Shown here: in pieces, positions 46,346 to 55,542 of the stretch
How the letters are laid out: every line of letters starts with the position of its first letter
Position numbering within the stretch: the first letter of the stretch is position 1
Source of the DNA: Planctomycetaceae bacterium
Lineage (GTDB): Bacteria > Planctomycetota > Planctomycetia > Planctomycetales > Planctomycetaceae
Direction: 5' to 3'
Assembly: GCA_024742875.1 (NCBI GenBank)
Contig: JANSXP010000001.1
Span: 248,001-312,000 of the forward strand
DNA: 64,000 nucleotides
The notes under the pieces: model-generated
Databases searched by the model: none
What the model was told of the DNA's origin: nothing
Seen by the model: the letters and a program-made list of their open reading frames with translations, nothing else
Made by a program: the position numbers and the translations under genes

Positions 46346-46729
46346 ATGGGCCGGCAGAAAAGAAAGCCAAAGCGGATTCAGTATGAAACACTGATTAGCT
46401 GGTTTGTCCTTGTGTCTGTGCTGGACATCGTGCTGACGTTTCTGATCCTGCGGTACAGTGCCGAGGGCCGTACCCGCAGCACTTTGATTGAAGGCAATCC
46501 GATTGCCCGATGGATTCTGCAGCACGCCGGGTTTGCCGGAATGGCTGTCTTTAAGCTGCTGATCACCGGCTTCGTGTGCGTGATCGCGGAGGTGGTGGGG
46601 CAGCACCGGCCAGTTCTTGGTGCCCGCCTTTTACGAGTCGGCACGCTGATCGTCGCCGCCGTGGTGGTTTACAGTGTGCTGTTGCTGAGCGGAAACGTGA
46701 ATTTGCCGTATCTCAACGGATGGTGTTGA
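46346..46729 (+). CDS. small membrane protein (DUF5658-like)
   Basis: 127 residues with a strong GGAGGAG before the ATG. Three hydrophobic helices; the first pair follows DIVLTFLILR and a polar stretch TRSTLIEGNPIARWI, which resembles the DUF5658 family (a D...T.....N...). It starts 18 bases after the sigma factor, so co-transcribed. Function unknown; no Cys/His pair of a zinc-binding anti-sigma factor. Confidence 0.75.
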   Translation: MGRQKRKPKRIQYETLISWFVLVSVLDIVLTFLILRYSAEGRTRSTLIEGNPIARWILQHAGFAGMAVFKLLITGFVCVIAEVVGQHRPVLGARLLRVGTLIVAAVVVYSVLLLSGNVNLPYLNGWC

Positions 46730-46762
46730 TGGCAACTCGGCAGATGTGCCGGCCGGAGACCG

Positions 46763-47128
46763 TCAGCCGGACACCTGCGTGCAGCTGTCCACCATGGCAA
46801 ACAGGTCGGCCGACAGGCACGGCTTGTCGAGCGTGCAAACCTCTGTGATGCCCTCCAGCTGAGCCGACACACTCTCATCCACATTGCCACTGAGCAGAAT
46901 CACGGGCGTGGTGACGCTCTGAGAGCGCAGTTCGCGGATCAGTTCGCAGCCGCTGAGCCCCGGCAGACGAAAATCGACAATCAGGCAGTCGTAGCCACCG
47001 CGTTCTGCTGACTTGAGAAAGTCTTCCGCAGATTCAAAGCACGTGGTTGCATGATCGCGTGAACTGAGCAGCCGCGCGAACGACTCGCGGACCAGAGGTT
47101 CATCGTCGATCAATGCAAGAGCAGCCAT
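46763..47128 (-). CDS. receiver-only response regulator
   Basis: 121 residues, just a CheY-like receiver: acidic pocket D8-D9, phosphoacceptor D52, S80 and K102 (in DKP). No output domain. The sequence is closest in style to the FixJ receiver (LIVDFRLPGLSG). It starts 8 bases after the stop of the PAS kinase, so the two form one operon and a phosphorelay; the next step must be elsewhere. Confidence 0.92.
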   Translation of the reverse strand: MAALALIDDEPLVRESFARLLSSRDHATTCFESAEDFLKSAERGGYDCLIVDFRLPGLSGCELIRELRSQSVTTPVILLSGNVDESVSAQLEGITEVCTLDKPCLSADLFAMVDSCTQVSG

Positions 47129-47136
47129 GGATACTT

Positions 47137-49407
47137 TCAGCCGGAGGATTCGAAGTTCGGCAAAGGCAGGTCGATGTGAAATGTGGTGCTGTCTGTAGTT
47201 GTGTTATCGAACATGAGACGACCGTTGTGCGCTTCAACAATGGACCGGCTGATGGGAAGCCCCATCCCCATGCCGCTGGCTTTGGTTGAATGGAATGGTT
47301 CAAAAAGTCGCTTTGCGTTCTCCGCATCAATGCCACCGCCTGTATCAGTCACGGAGATTCTGATGAACCGGTCGCGGCTGTGAACGCTGACAGAAAGCTG
47401 CCGACGGCTTTCCGGCACTGCGCTCATTGCATCAATGCCGTTTTGAATCAGGTTGACCAGGACCTGCTGAATCTGAATGCGATCGACGGTCACCTGGCAG
47501 TCGGTCTGCAGCTTCGTATCGACCGCCACAAATGCGTGTCGCAGGCGCGGCGCCAGCAGGCGAATGGACTCTTCAATCACCTCCCGCAGATCAACGCGCG
47601 CTTCTGTGGGCGCTTTGTTCAGGCAGAAACCCCGCATGCGGCGAACGATGCCGCCAGCGAGCACCGCCTGACTGCTGATCGTTTGTGTCAGCGTTTTGAA
47701 GTCGTCGATGTCGTCAGCCGAATCGCCCAGCTCCAGCAGCGACGCGTTGTTCGCAATCACAGCCAGCGGCTGATTCAACTCATGAGCGATCGTGGAGGCC
47801 ATTTCTCCCATGCTGCTGATGCGGTTCATGTGAGCCAGCTGTTGATCCAGATTGCGGAGACGCTGTTCGGCTTCCTTCAGCTCCGTGATATCACGCGCTG
47901 ACGCGCAGATGTATTCCTGGCCTCGGTATTCAAACACCCGCGCTGTAATTTCCACATCAATGATCCCGCCATCCCGGCGACGATGACGTCCGATATGCAT
48001 GCGACCGCCCTGCTGTCGGGTCTCCGCCACAGACTCGTGAAAACTGGCCGATCGTTCGCTGGCAGACACGTCTGTGATTTTCATGCCCGTCAGTTCTTCG
48101 CGGGTGTACCCCAGCCGATCACAGGCCACCAGGTTGGCGTCCACAATAAACCCGTCCAGGTCGATCGTGAACATCGCTTCCGCTGCCGCGTCCACCGCGA
48201 ATCGTCGCAGCTGCAGTTCTTCTTCTGCCTGTTTGCGCAAAGTCACGTCGGCCACCACGCCCCGCATGTGTGTCACGCGGTCGTCGCTGTCGTAGACAAA
48301 CTGACCCCGGATTTCGATCCACTTTGTCCGGCCGGCGGCGTCAATGATGCGGTGCTCCAGGTGATGGTATTCACGCGATCGGCGGACCCGGGCGATGGAT
48401 CGGCGAATCATAAAGTAGTCGTCCGGATGAATGTGGCGGATGAACCACTCCACATGACTGACGCCGGCCGTCACACCGTAGCCCAGAATACGATTGGTCT
48501 GCGCCGAGTAGACAATGCGATTGTCCTGCGCGTCCCACTCAAAGGTGCCCATCTGGCTGGCGTCCAGTGCCAGTCGCAGTTCGTGCTGTCGGGCATCCAG
48601 TCGCTTTTCAGCGGACTTCTTTTCGTCGATGTCCACCATCACGCCATCGAGTCGAATGGGATCACCCGTTTCGGCGTACGCAAATCGGGCGCGAATTTCG
48701 ATCCAGTGGATCGACCCGTCCGGCCACACGATGCGTGTCTCCATGGCAATCGGGCGTCGACGCAGACGGCCGATGCCGAACACGCGCTCGATGCGGGGCA
48801 GGTCATCCGGGTAGGCCTGAGCCACGAACGACCGATAGGTGGGGGGCACGTCACCTGGCTTCTGGCCAAACAGGCGATAAAAGGAGTCCGACGCGTGTCC
48901 TTCATCCTGTGACGGGATCCACTCAAAGGTGCCCAGACGCCCGCCCTCCATCGCCAGAATGGAACGACGTTCCGTCAGCTCCAGCTCATGGATCTTATGC
49001 TGCAAAGCACGCTGGCTGGCGAACAGTTTTTCTTCGGTTTCCTTTCGCGCGGAAATATCGCGGGCGATGCCGCAAAACAGAATTTCATCACCAATCTCGT
49101 GAGCCGTCACACTCAGCTCCACGGGAAATCGAGAGCCATCACTGCGGATATTGATGGTCTCAAACACGGCAGACCCGTCGCGGAGAATCTGCTCCATGAT
49201 GGCCCGTTTTGCTTCCGGCTCCAGACCGTCATCGATCTGATCCAGGGTCATCGATTCCAGCTGTTCCCGCGTGTATCCCAAAGACCGACAGGCCTGTTCA
49301 TTGACATACACGATCTGCGGACCGCGATGCCAGAATATGGCATCGCGGCACTGATCGATGGTCAGCTGCGCGACGTCGCGACGGTGCTGGGAGTCAGGGG
49401 CATTCAT
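47137..49407 (-). CDS. multi-PAS sensor histidine kinase
   Basis: 756 residues, soluble, no membrane helix. Four PAS/PAC modules at roughly 10-125, 145-270, 280-400 and 405-520. The kinase core follows: phosphorylated His542 in AHELNQPL (HisKA of the FixL type), N656 in LIQNG (N-box), DTGGG (688-692) and GMGMGLPIS (G2-box). It senses a cytosolic cue, perhaps redox or a small ligand; the PAS domains show no heme-type His that I could fix. It phosphorylates the receiver encoded downstream. Confidence 0.92.
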   Translation of the reverse strand: MNAPDSQHRRDVAQLTIDQCRDAIFWHRGPQIVYVNEQACRSLGYTREQLESMTLDQIDDGLEPEAKRAIMEQILRDGSAVFETINIRSDGSRFPVELSVTAHEIGDEILFCGIARDISARKETEEKLFASQRALQHKIHELELTERRSILAMEGGRLGTFEWIPSQDEGHASDSFYRLFGQKPGDVPPTYRSFVAQAYPDDLPRIERVFGIGRLRRRPIAMETRIVWPDGSIHWIEIRARFAYAETGDPIRLDGVMVDIDEKKSAEKRLDARQHELRLALDASQMGTFEWDAQDNRIVYSAQTNRILGYGVTAGVSHVEWFIRHIHPDDYFMIRRSIARVRRSREYHHLEHRIIDAAGRTKWIEIRGQFVYDSDDRVTHMRGVVADVTLRKQAEEELQLRRFAVDAAAEAMFTIDLDGFIVDANLVACDRLGYTREELTGMKITDVSASERSASFHESVAETRQQGGRMHIGRHRRRDGGIIDVEITARVFEYRGQEYICASARDITELKEAEQRLRNLDQQLAHMNRISSMGEMASTIAHELNQPLAVIANNASLLELGDSADDIDDFKTLTQTISSQAVLAGGIVRRMRGFCLNKAPTEARVDLREVIEESIRLLAPRLRHAFVAVDTKLQTDCQVTVDRIQIQQVLVNLIQNGIDAMSAVPESRRQLSVSVHSRDRFIRISVTDTGGGIDAENAKRLFEPFHSTKASGMGMGLPISRSIVEAHNGRLMFDNTTTDSTTFHIDLPLPNFESSG

Positions 49408-49511
49408 GCTGTCATCCTAACACAGTTCCCGAACAACGCCTGAAAGAAAATCGGCAGGCCGCCCCAGTTGGGTGCCTGGACGCTGGTCAAAGCGTATGAC
49501 ATATTGCGGGG

Positions 49512-50114
49512 ATGAGTCGTGCTTCAGAAATCTATCGGGCGTGTCACTGCTGCGGGCAGATTCAGAAACTGCCCCCGCTTCCGACCGGCGGCCGGGCCGT
49601 GTGTGTGCGGTGTCGAGCGGGCATCTCCGTACCGGGCTGTCGCCATCGCACGGCCAGTCGCACGGCGGCAGCAGCTGTTGCCGCGTTTATCCTGTTCTGG
49701 CCGGCTGTGCTTTGTCCCATCCTGAAAATCGAAAAGCTGGGGCATCAGCAGCAGTCCAGCATCCTCAGCGGCATCATCGAACTTCTGGCCCACGGCAACC
49801 TGCTGGTGGGCGGAGTAGTGCTGCTGTTCTCGATCATTTTTCCACTGGCCAAAATCGTACTGCTGCTGGAACTGAGTCTGCTTGAGTTTCTGCATCGCCG
49901 GCACAAAGCCTTTACGCTGCGTGTCATGGAGCACGTGGGCAAGTGGAGTATGATGGACGTCATGCTGCTCGCCTTTCTGGTGATGCTGGTCAAGCTCGGC
50001 AACCTTGTGGAATTTCATTTTGGGCCGGCCGTGGTGGCATTCATTGCGTGCGTGGCGATGAGCATGGTGGCTTCACTGAGCTTTGATCCGCATGCCATCT
50101 GGGAAGACGAATGA
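49512..50114 (+). CDS. pqiA: paraquat-inducible protein A-like membrane protein
   Basis: 200 residues, half the length of E. coli PqiA, so a single module. The N-terminus has a Cys cluster C11-x-C13-C14 and C31-x-x-C34 (rubredoxin-like knuckle). Four membrane helices follow, with HGNLLVGGVVLLFSIIFPLAKI as the family core. It stands next to the MCE protein gene, overlapping it by four bases (ATGA). Such pairs are part of the PqiABC/LetAB lipid transport systems of the envelope; no PqiC gene is seen. Confidence 0.88.
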   Translation: MSRASEIYRACHCCGQIQKLPPLPTGGRAVCVRCRAGISVPGCRHRTASRTAAAAVAAFILFWPAVLCPILKIEKLGHQQQSSILSGIIELLAHGNLLVGGVVLLFSIIFPLAKIVLLLELSLLEFLHRRHKAFTLRVMEHVGKWSMMDVMLLAFLVMLVKLGNLVEFHFGPAVVAFIACVAMSMVASLSFDPHAIWEDE

Positions 50115-51646
50115 GCGAATCCGAAAAGACAAACAGCGATACTGCGGGTAATGGCACCACGGCAAAATCAGATGACACTGACGTACCCACTGCTGTGGCC
50201 GTCAGTGAGTCAACGGCCCCCGAGTTTCCGTCTGCCACAGTCAGCGAAGCAGCGCCCGGTCTGCTGTCAGCCTCCAAAATGTGGTGGGTCACGCTGGTCT
50301 GTCTGTTGCTGTCCATCGGACTGGTGTGGAGTTCGCTGCCGGAAACCGGCCAGCAGATCATCATCCATTTTCCCCAGGGGCATGGCCTGAAGGCTGGCGA
50401 TGCGGTTCGCTTCCGCGGTATTGAAGTCGGACAGGTGACACGTGTGCGACTCAATGGTGATGTCAGTGGTGTGACCGTGTCTGTCAATCTGAAATCCGGA
50501 CTGGGTGCCCTTGATCGGGAGGGGACACGGTTCTGGATTGTTCGTCCGCGTCTGAGCCTGACGGAAGTCAGCGGTCTGGAGACGGCCGTGGGGGCGAAAT
50601 ACATTGGCGTCAGTCCCGGTGATCCGGCGGGCGCGTTTCGCAGCGACTTCGAAGGTCTGGCCGCCGCGCCGCCCGATGAACTTGATCATGGCGGCCTGCA
50701 GGTCGTGCTTCGCAGTGACGATCGTCATGGCACGTCTCCTGGGGCGCCTGTCAGCTGGCGGGGGGTTACGGCTGGAAAAGTGCTGTCTGTGAATCTGTCG
50801 CCCGATGCCCGGCATGTGCACATTACGATTCGCATTGATCGGGCTTTTCGCAAGCTGGTTCGACCGTCGTCAAAATTCTGGGTCACCAGCGGGTTCGGCG
50901 TGGACATCGGCCTGACAGGTATGAAGCTCAACGCACAGTCGCTGGCCACCATTCTGGAAGGCGGAATCTCTTTTGCCACGCTGGCCGAAGGTGCGGACAA
51001 TGGCGAAATCCGGGACGGTCACGTCTTTGCGCTGGCCGAATCACCCGAAAAAGAGTGGCTCAATGGTGATGCCACCATCCCGCTGATTGACTTTGCCCTG
51101 CCGGAAACCGTGCTGGTGAAGGGCACTCGGCAATCACGCGTGCTGGGCATTTCCCGCGACACACAGTTCACGCAAACCGGCCTGCTGGTGCGTGACCGGA
51201 ATCGGACGCTGCTGCTGACCGCCGAACTGCCTCAGGTGGAAGACGCCGAAGAATTTGTCGCCGTTGAGCTTACGTCTCCGGGCATTGGCCGCATCGAACT
51301 GCCGACGACTGCCACCACGGACTGTCTGCAGCGTGCAGGCGTCGTGGGTGTGCCCGTACGGAGCGCATCGGCCGTCGTTCGTCTGCAGTCGCTGCGACGT
51401 CCCACCCAGGCCGAAGACTGCCTTGTGGTTCGCAGTGCCGTGGTGGACGGTGTGGCGATCCCCGTCATTCAAAACATCGATCTGGAGGAGATTGCCGTGC
51501 AGGAAGAGGGCTGGGTCGTCCATAGCGACTCTGTCGACTTCAGTGAGTGGCATGGTGCGCCCGTGATGGCCATGGAGGACGGGGTTGTCATCGGCATTCT
51601 GCTGACAGATTCGGGCAGTCCGCTGATTGCACTTCCCGCTGAGTGA
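50111..51646 (+). CDS. pqiB: MCE-domain protein PqiB-like with extra C-terminal domain
   Basis: 511 residues. A disordered N-tail (1-55), one membrane helix (58-75), MCE domain 1 (80-170, GLKAGDAVRFRGIEVGQV) and MCE domain 2 (193-290). This is the lipid-tunnel architecture of PqiB/LetB, but shorter (two MCE instead of three or more). From about 331 to 511 there is a different domain that ends HGAPVMAMEDGVVIGILLTD (481-500). That pattern resembles the G-[DS]-S-G-x-P-V ... G-x-V-x-G-I end of trypsin-like proteases, with the catalytic Ser replaced (His481). Coupled to pqiA. Confidence 0.85.
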   Translation: MSESEKTNSDTAGNGTTAKSDDTDVPTAVAVSESTAPEFPSATVSEAAPGLLSASKMWWVTLVCLLLSIGLVWSSLPETGQQIIIHFPQGHGLKAGDAVRFRGIEVGQVTRVRLNGDVSGVTVSVNLKSGLGALDREGTRFWIVRPRLSLTEVSGLETAVGAKYIGVSPGDPAGAFRSDFEGLAAAPPDELDHGGLQVVLRSDDRHGTSPGAPVSWRGVTAGKVLSVNLSPDARHVHITIRIDRAFRKLVRPSSKFWVTSGFGVDIGLTGMKLNAQSLATILEGGISFATLAEGADNGEIRDGHVFALAESPEKEWLNGDATIPLIDFALPETVLVKGTRQSRVLGISRDTQFTQTGLLVRDRNRTLLLTAELPQVEDAEEFVAVELTSPGIGRIELPTTATTDCLQRAGVVGVPVRSASAVVRLQSLRRPTQAEDCLVVRSAVVDGVAIPVIQNIDLEEIAVQEEGWVVHSDSVDFSEWHGAPVMAMEDGVVIGILLTDSGSPLIALPAE

Positions 51647-51772
51647 GCCTGGTACACTGTCCGTGCCTGCAATCGACGATTGGGGGCGGGCGGATGGCGG
51701 ACTGGAAACCGGTCCGGCCACGTGGTGTACTGACACCTTAGGAATCACGGATCCCTTTTTTGGTCCTGCTAT

Positions 51773-53014
51773 ATGTCATCGTCATCTTCCCCGGTTGAGC
51801 CTGTCGTTAGGCCGCCTGTCGTCAGCTCGCCTGCCAGGCGGCCGCGCGTGGATGCGATCGACGCTCTGCGTGGGCTGGTCATGGTGTTTATGTGTCTGGA
51901 CCACACGCGCGAGTATTTTGGCAACCTGGGCGATAATCCGGAAAACCTTGAGACCACCACCCCCATTCTGTTTTTCACCCGCTGGATCACGCACTACTGC
52001 GCGCCGACGTTCGTGTTTCTGGCCGGACTGGGGGCCTGGATGTATGGCCGCCGTGTGGCGGACCGCGGTCAGCTCTCGCAGTTTTTGTGGACGCGCGGCC
52101 TGTGGCTGGTGTTCCTCGAATTCACGGTGGTCTATTTTGGCTGGGCGTTTTCGGTACGCACGCTGCCTTTGATGTTTATCGTGATTGCTGTGATTGGCAC
52201 CTCCATGATTGTGCTGTCGCTGTTGATTTACCTTCCCTACCGCGTCCTGGCGGGACTGAGCCTGGCGATCATTGGTCTGCACAACATGCTCGATGCGGTC
52301 ACGCCCGATCAACTGGGTGCATTCGCTCCGCTGTGGGTGTTTCTGCACGAAGGGGGCATGGTCTACAAAGAGAGCTTTGTTGTCGGCTACCCGCTGCTGC
52401 CCTGGGTGGGCGTAATCGGGGCGGGCTATTGCTTTGGTCCGGTGATGGAACTGCGGCGGCCCCGACGTCGGGCCGTCTGCCTCGCCGTGGGGGCAGGCTG
52501 CACGCTCGCTTTTTTGCTGCTGCGTTATGCGGGCTTTTACGGCGACCCGTCGCCCCGTGTTTACACCAGCGATGACACGATCAACGTCCTGTCATTTCTT
52601 CGATGCACGAAGTATCCCCCGTCGCTGCTGTATCTGCTGATGACTCTGGGGCCCGCACTGATCACGCTCAGTCTGCTGGATCGCGAGACGTCCGACCGTC
52701 CCGTGGCCTGGTCACCGCGCGGCATTCTGCTGACGTTCGGTCGGGTGCCCCTGTTTTACTACGTGGTGCACCTGTATCTGATCCACGCGGCTTCCATGCT
52801 CACGTATCGTGTGCTCCGGGGGCTGGAGATCTCACCGTTAGTCGATTATTCCGCCACCACGATTGCCGGTGAGCAGATGCCGGACGCTTATGGGTTTTCT
52901 CTGCCGGCCGTGTATGCCGCCTGGGCGTGCATGCTGTTGATTCTGTGGCCGCTGTGTGCGTGGTATGGCAACATCAAACGCGGCAGAAGTCACTGGATCT
53001 GGAGTTATCTGTAA
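51773..53014 (+). CDS. HGSNAT/DUF1624-like membrane acyltransferase
   Basis: 413 residues, about ten membrane helices. The opening AIDALRGLVMVFMCLDHTREYF holds the family's conserved Asp and His (D-x-LRG ... DHTRE), followed by FLAGLGAWMYGRR. These fit the heparan-alpha-glucosaminide N-acetyltransferase / YeiB-like group. The substrate (a cell-surface sugar or lipid) is unknown. The start has no strong ribosome binding site. The gene runs the same way as pqiAB, 126 bases later. Confidence 0.8.
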   Translation: MSSSSSPVEPVVRPPVVSSPARRPRVDAIDALRGLVMVFMCLDHTREYFGNLGDNPENLETTTPILFFTRWITHYCAPTFVFLAGLGAWMYGRRVADRGQLSQFLWTRGLWLVFLEFTVVYFGWAFSVRTLPLMFIVIAVIGTSMIVLSLLIYLPYRVLAGLSLAIIGLHNMLDAVTPDQLGAFAPLWVFLHEGGMVYKESFVVGYPLLPWVGVIGAGYCFGPVMELRRPRRRAVCLAVGAGCTLAFLLLRYAGFYGDPSPRVYTSDDTINVLSFLRCTKYPPSLLYLLMTLGPALITLSLLDRETSDRPVAWSPRGILLTFGRVPLFYYVVHLYLIHAASMLTYRVLRGLEISPLVDYSATTIAGEQMPDAYGFSLPAVYAAWACMLLILWPLCAWYGNIKRGRSHWIWSYL

Positions 53015-53097
53015 CTGAGGTCATTGTGCCTGCGCGATGAACGCGGCAACGCGGGGCAGAACGGGTGCCGTTCTGCCAGTAGGTGTCTGGGGCGCAC

Positions 53098-53130
53098 AAA
53101 AAAGCCGTGTGTCGCACACCGACACACGGC
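53098..53130 (-). terminator. rho-independent terminator
   Basis: On the minus strand GCCGTGTGTCG and CGACACACGGC pair (11 bp, 5-base loop) and six T follow. It ends the glycosyltransferase gene transcribed from the right. Confidence 0.9.
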
Positions 53131-53154
53131 AGAAGGTGATCTGACGGGCAACGA

Positions 53155-54147
53155 TTAGTTGTGTGCGATTTCACGATCGTTCTGCTGGTGGAAACGGCGT
53201 TCGGAAACGCTGTACGAATCTTTGGAGTTGCCCGTGTAGGCGACAATCAATTCGGCCAGCAGTCCCAGACTCATGGCCTGTCCGCCCAGCAGCGTGGAAG
53301 CAATGCTGTACGCCAGCAGCGGTCGATCGCCGATCGGTTCAGCCGTCATAAACGGCGTCAGATTCATCACCCCCCACAGCAGCGACAGGTAGCCCAGGCC
53401 CGCCATACCGATGCCGAAAAAGAACAGTCCCACAGCGCCCAGCGCGTGCTGCGGACGTCGTCCAAAACTGATCAGGAAGGTGACCGTCAGCAGGTCCAGC
53501 AGTCCTCTGAGAAAACGCCGCACGCCATATTTGGATTCTCCATGCTGTCGCGAGCGATGGTGTACGGGCATTTCCGTCACCTTGAACCCGCGAGCAAAGG
53601 CCAGCACGGGAATAAAGCGGTGCAGTTCGCCGTAGATATTGATCTCCGCGGCGACCTCCGCTTTGAACATTTTCAGTCCACAGTTGTGATCGTGAAGTGT
53701 CAGTCCCGTCATGCGGCTAACCATCCAGTTGAAGACGCGACTGGGGTACACCTTGTGCCAGGGATCCAGTCGTCGCTTTTTCCAGCCGTTGACGACATCG
53801 TGGCCCTGTTCGATCAGTTTCAGCATCTCCGGGATTTCGGCCGGGTCATCCTGCAGGTCCGCGTCCATCATCAGAATCAGTTCGCCGTCCGCCGCTCTCA
53901 TGCCGGCTGTGAGCGCGGCGGCCTTGCCAAAGTTGCGGCGAAATCGAATGCCGCTGATGCGACCATCGCGTGCAATCAAATTGGAGATCACCTGCCAGGA
54001 CGCATCCGTGGAGCCGTCGTCGATGAAGATCAGTTCAAAGGAATCCACCGCCTTTTCGGCAACGGCCACGATTTCGCTCCAGAGCTGATCGAGGCTGTCT
54101 TCTTCATTCATGACGGGAACAATGATGGAGAGCGCGGGCGCAGACAT
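53155..54147 (-). CDS. dolichol-phosphate-mannose-synthase-like glycosyltransferase (GT2)
   Basis: 330 residues. Catalytic GT2 domain at 1-230: [12 protein letters not shown] near 8-19, [20 protein letters not shown], and the acceptor motif in [13 protein letters not shown]. Two membrane helices follow (about 240-262 and 275-300). This is the polyisoprenyl-phosphate glycosyltransferase (GtrB/ArnC) layout: it moves a sugar from a nucleotide to undecaprenyl phosphate. No partner flippase or GT is adjacent. Ended by the terminator at 53098-53130. Confidence 0.92.
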   Translation of the reverse strand: MSAPALSIIVPVMNEEDSLDQLWSEIVAVAEKAVDSFELIFIDDGSTDASWQVISNLIARDGRISGIRFRRNFGKAAALTAGMRAADGELILMMDADLQDDPAEIPEMLKLIEQGHDVVNGWKKRRLDPWHKVYPSRVFNWMVSRMTGLTLHDHNCGLKMFKAEVAAEINIYGELHRFIPVLAFARGFKVTEMPVHHRSRQHGESKYGVRRFLRGLLDLLTVTFLISFGRRPQHALGAVGLFFFGIGMAGLGYLSLLWGVMNLTPFMTAEPIGDRPLLAYSIASTLLGGQAMSLGLLAELIVAYTGNSKDSYSVSERRFHQQNDREIAHN

Positions 54148-54327
54148 GCTGGTTCCTTTCGCGAAGGGCTGGGCGGGTGGCTCTGATCTCGTGGTGGAGA
54201 GCAGGGCTCAGTCAGCCGCCAGAGGAGGGAGGGTACGGCAGAGACGCATAATGGTGGTGGGAAGGTGGTGGCTGCGTCGGTGACGACGCCTGCCACGAGG
54301 ACCTTCATGCTACCGCAATCTGTTTGC

Positions 54328-55308
54328 TTATGTCACTTTTTTCTTACGAACAGCCGATTTTGCAGCGGCCTGGCCCTTCGCAGCGGCTTGCTGACCGGTC
54401 GCTTCCGCTCGACCGGTGGGGCGTGCGGCACCGCGTTCCCGCAGGGCCTCCCCGGAAATCAGGTGCACCAGTTCCTGGCCCAGGCGGTCCATTTCCATGA
54501 CAAGTGCGTCGATGCGACCGGCCAGATACATGTAGGTAATCAGTGCGGGAATCGCGATAAACAGCCCAATGGCGGTTGTCAGCAGAGCCATCGCAATACC
54601 GCGGGCCAGTTGTTCGGCCTGTCCCATGGCGTTGCTCTGGGCAATGTCGTTGAACGCGCGAATCATCCCGATCACCGTACCCAGCAGGCCGATCAGTGGG
54701 CTGATCGTGGCCACGCCGTTCAGCACACGCAGACGCTTTTTCAACAGACTGATCTGTCGTTCGCCACCGTCTATCACGGCCTGCTCAATTTCTACACTGG
54801 GTTTGCCCCACTTGCGAACGCCGTGCAGAAACACGTCTGACGTGGGACTGCCATCCTGCTGGCAAACGGCTATCGCACTGGCCTTGTCCATTCTTCCCGA
54901 ACGCAGGTGCTGTAGGAATCGATCCACGAATGGCCGGGGAATCACGCGCCGCCGACGCAGTAGTACCAGGCGTTCAATGCCGCACCAAAGTGCCACGATG
55001 GAGGCGAATCCAAATGCGATCGCGAACGGCCAGCCGACCGCATTGACGATTTCCTGAGGTGAACCGGGGATGGCTGAACCACCTCCCGTTCCCGATGGAC
55101 GCACATCATCACGGCGGGATTCGGGTGGCTGTGCCGAACCGGAGGACGGCAGAGTGCCGTTCGTTGACGGTTCTGTCGGTGATCCCGTTTCGTCACCATC
55201 AGTGGCCTGGGCCAGGGTGACGCCTGTCATGAATACCCAAGCGAGCAGCAGCATGCCGCAGGCTGTTACGAGACGCAGGGTGGAAACCTGGGAATGGGGC
55301 AAAAGCAT
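54328..55308 (-). CDS. MotA/TolQ/ExbB-type proton channel
   Basis: 326 residues from the ATG at 55308. An unusual N-terminal exported part (signal peptide 1-33, then a Pro/Ser linker to about 85) precedes the channel. Three membrane helices: about 92-112, 205-228 and 243-268; the conserved [18 protein letters not shown] and the final [16 protein letters not shown] belong to the TolQ/ExbB core. The C-tail is Lys/Ala-rich. It powers outer-membrane or periplasmic work through proton flow. The usual partner ExbD/TolR is not adjacent; a large TPR gene precedes it on the same strand. Confidence 0.88.
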   Translation of the reverse strand: MLLPHSQVSTLRLVTACGMLLLAWVFMTGVTLAQATDGDETGSPTEPSTNGTLPSSGSAQPPESRRDDVRPSGTGGGSAIPGSPQEIVNAVGWPFAIAFGFASIVALWCGIERLVLLRRRRVIPRPFVDRFLQHLRSGRMDKASAIAVCQQDGSPTSDVFLHGVRKWGKPSVEIEQAVIDGGERQISLLKKRLRVLNGVATISPLIGLLGTVIGMIRAFNDIAQSNAMGQAEQLARGIAMALLTTAIGLFIAIPALITYMYLAGRIDALVMEMDRLGQELVHLISGEALRERGAARPTGRAEATGQQAAAKGQAAAKSAVRKKKVT

Positions 55309-55542
55309 GAAACTGTGTTCCACCGGTAACGAATCAGTTGGTTGGCATCGGGGTATCAGATGTCGATGACAGGGGTTGTTGCGATCGCCTGCTGGCCCGA
55401 TGGCTGACACAACAAGGTGATGGGATCGGCCGGCCGCACAAGGGGCCCGCTCACCGCATCGCTGGATCGGCCGATTGTAGCACATACCACCTCAGTGACT
55501 GATGCTCGCTGTCAGAATTGGGGCAGTTTGGCCCATCCTGCG

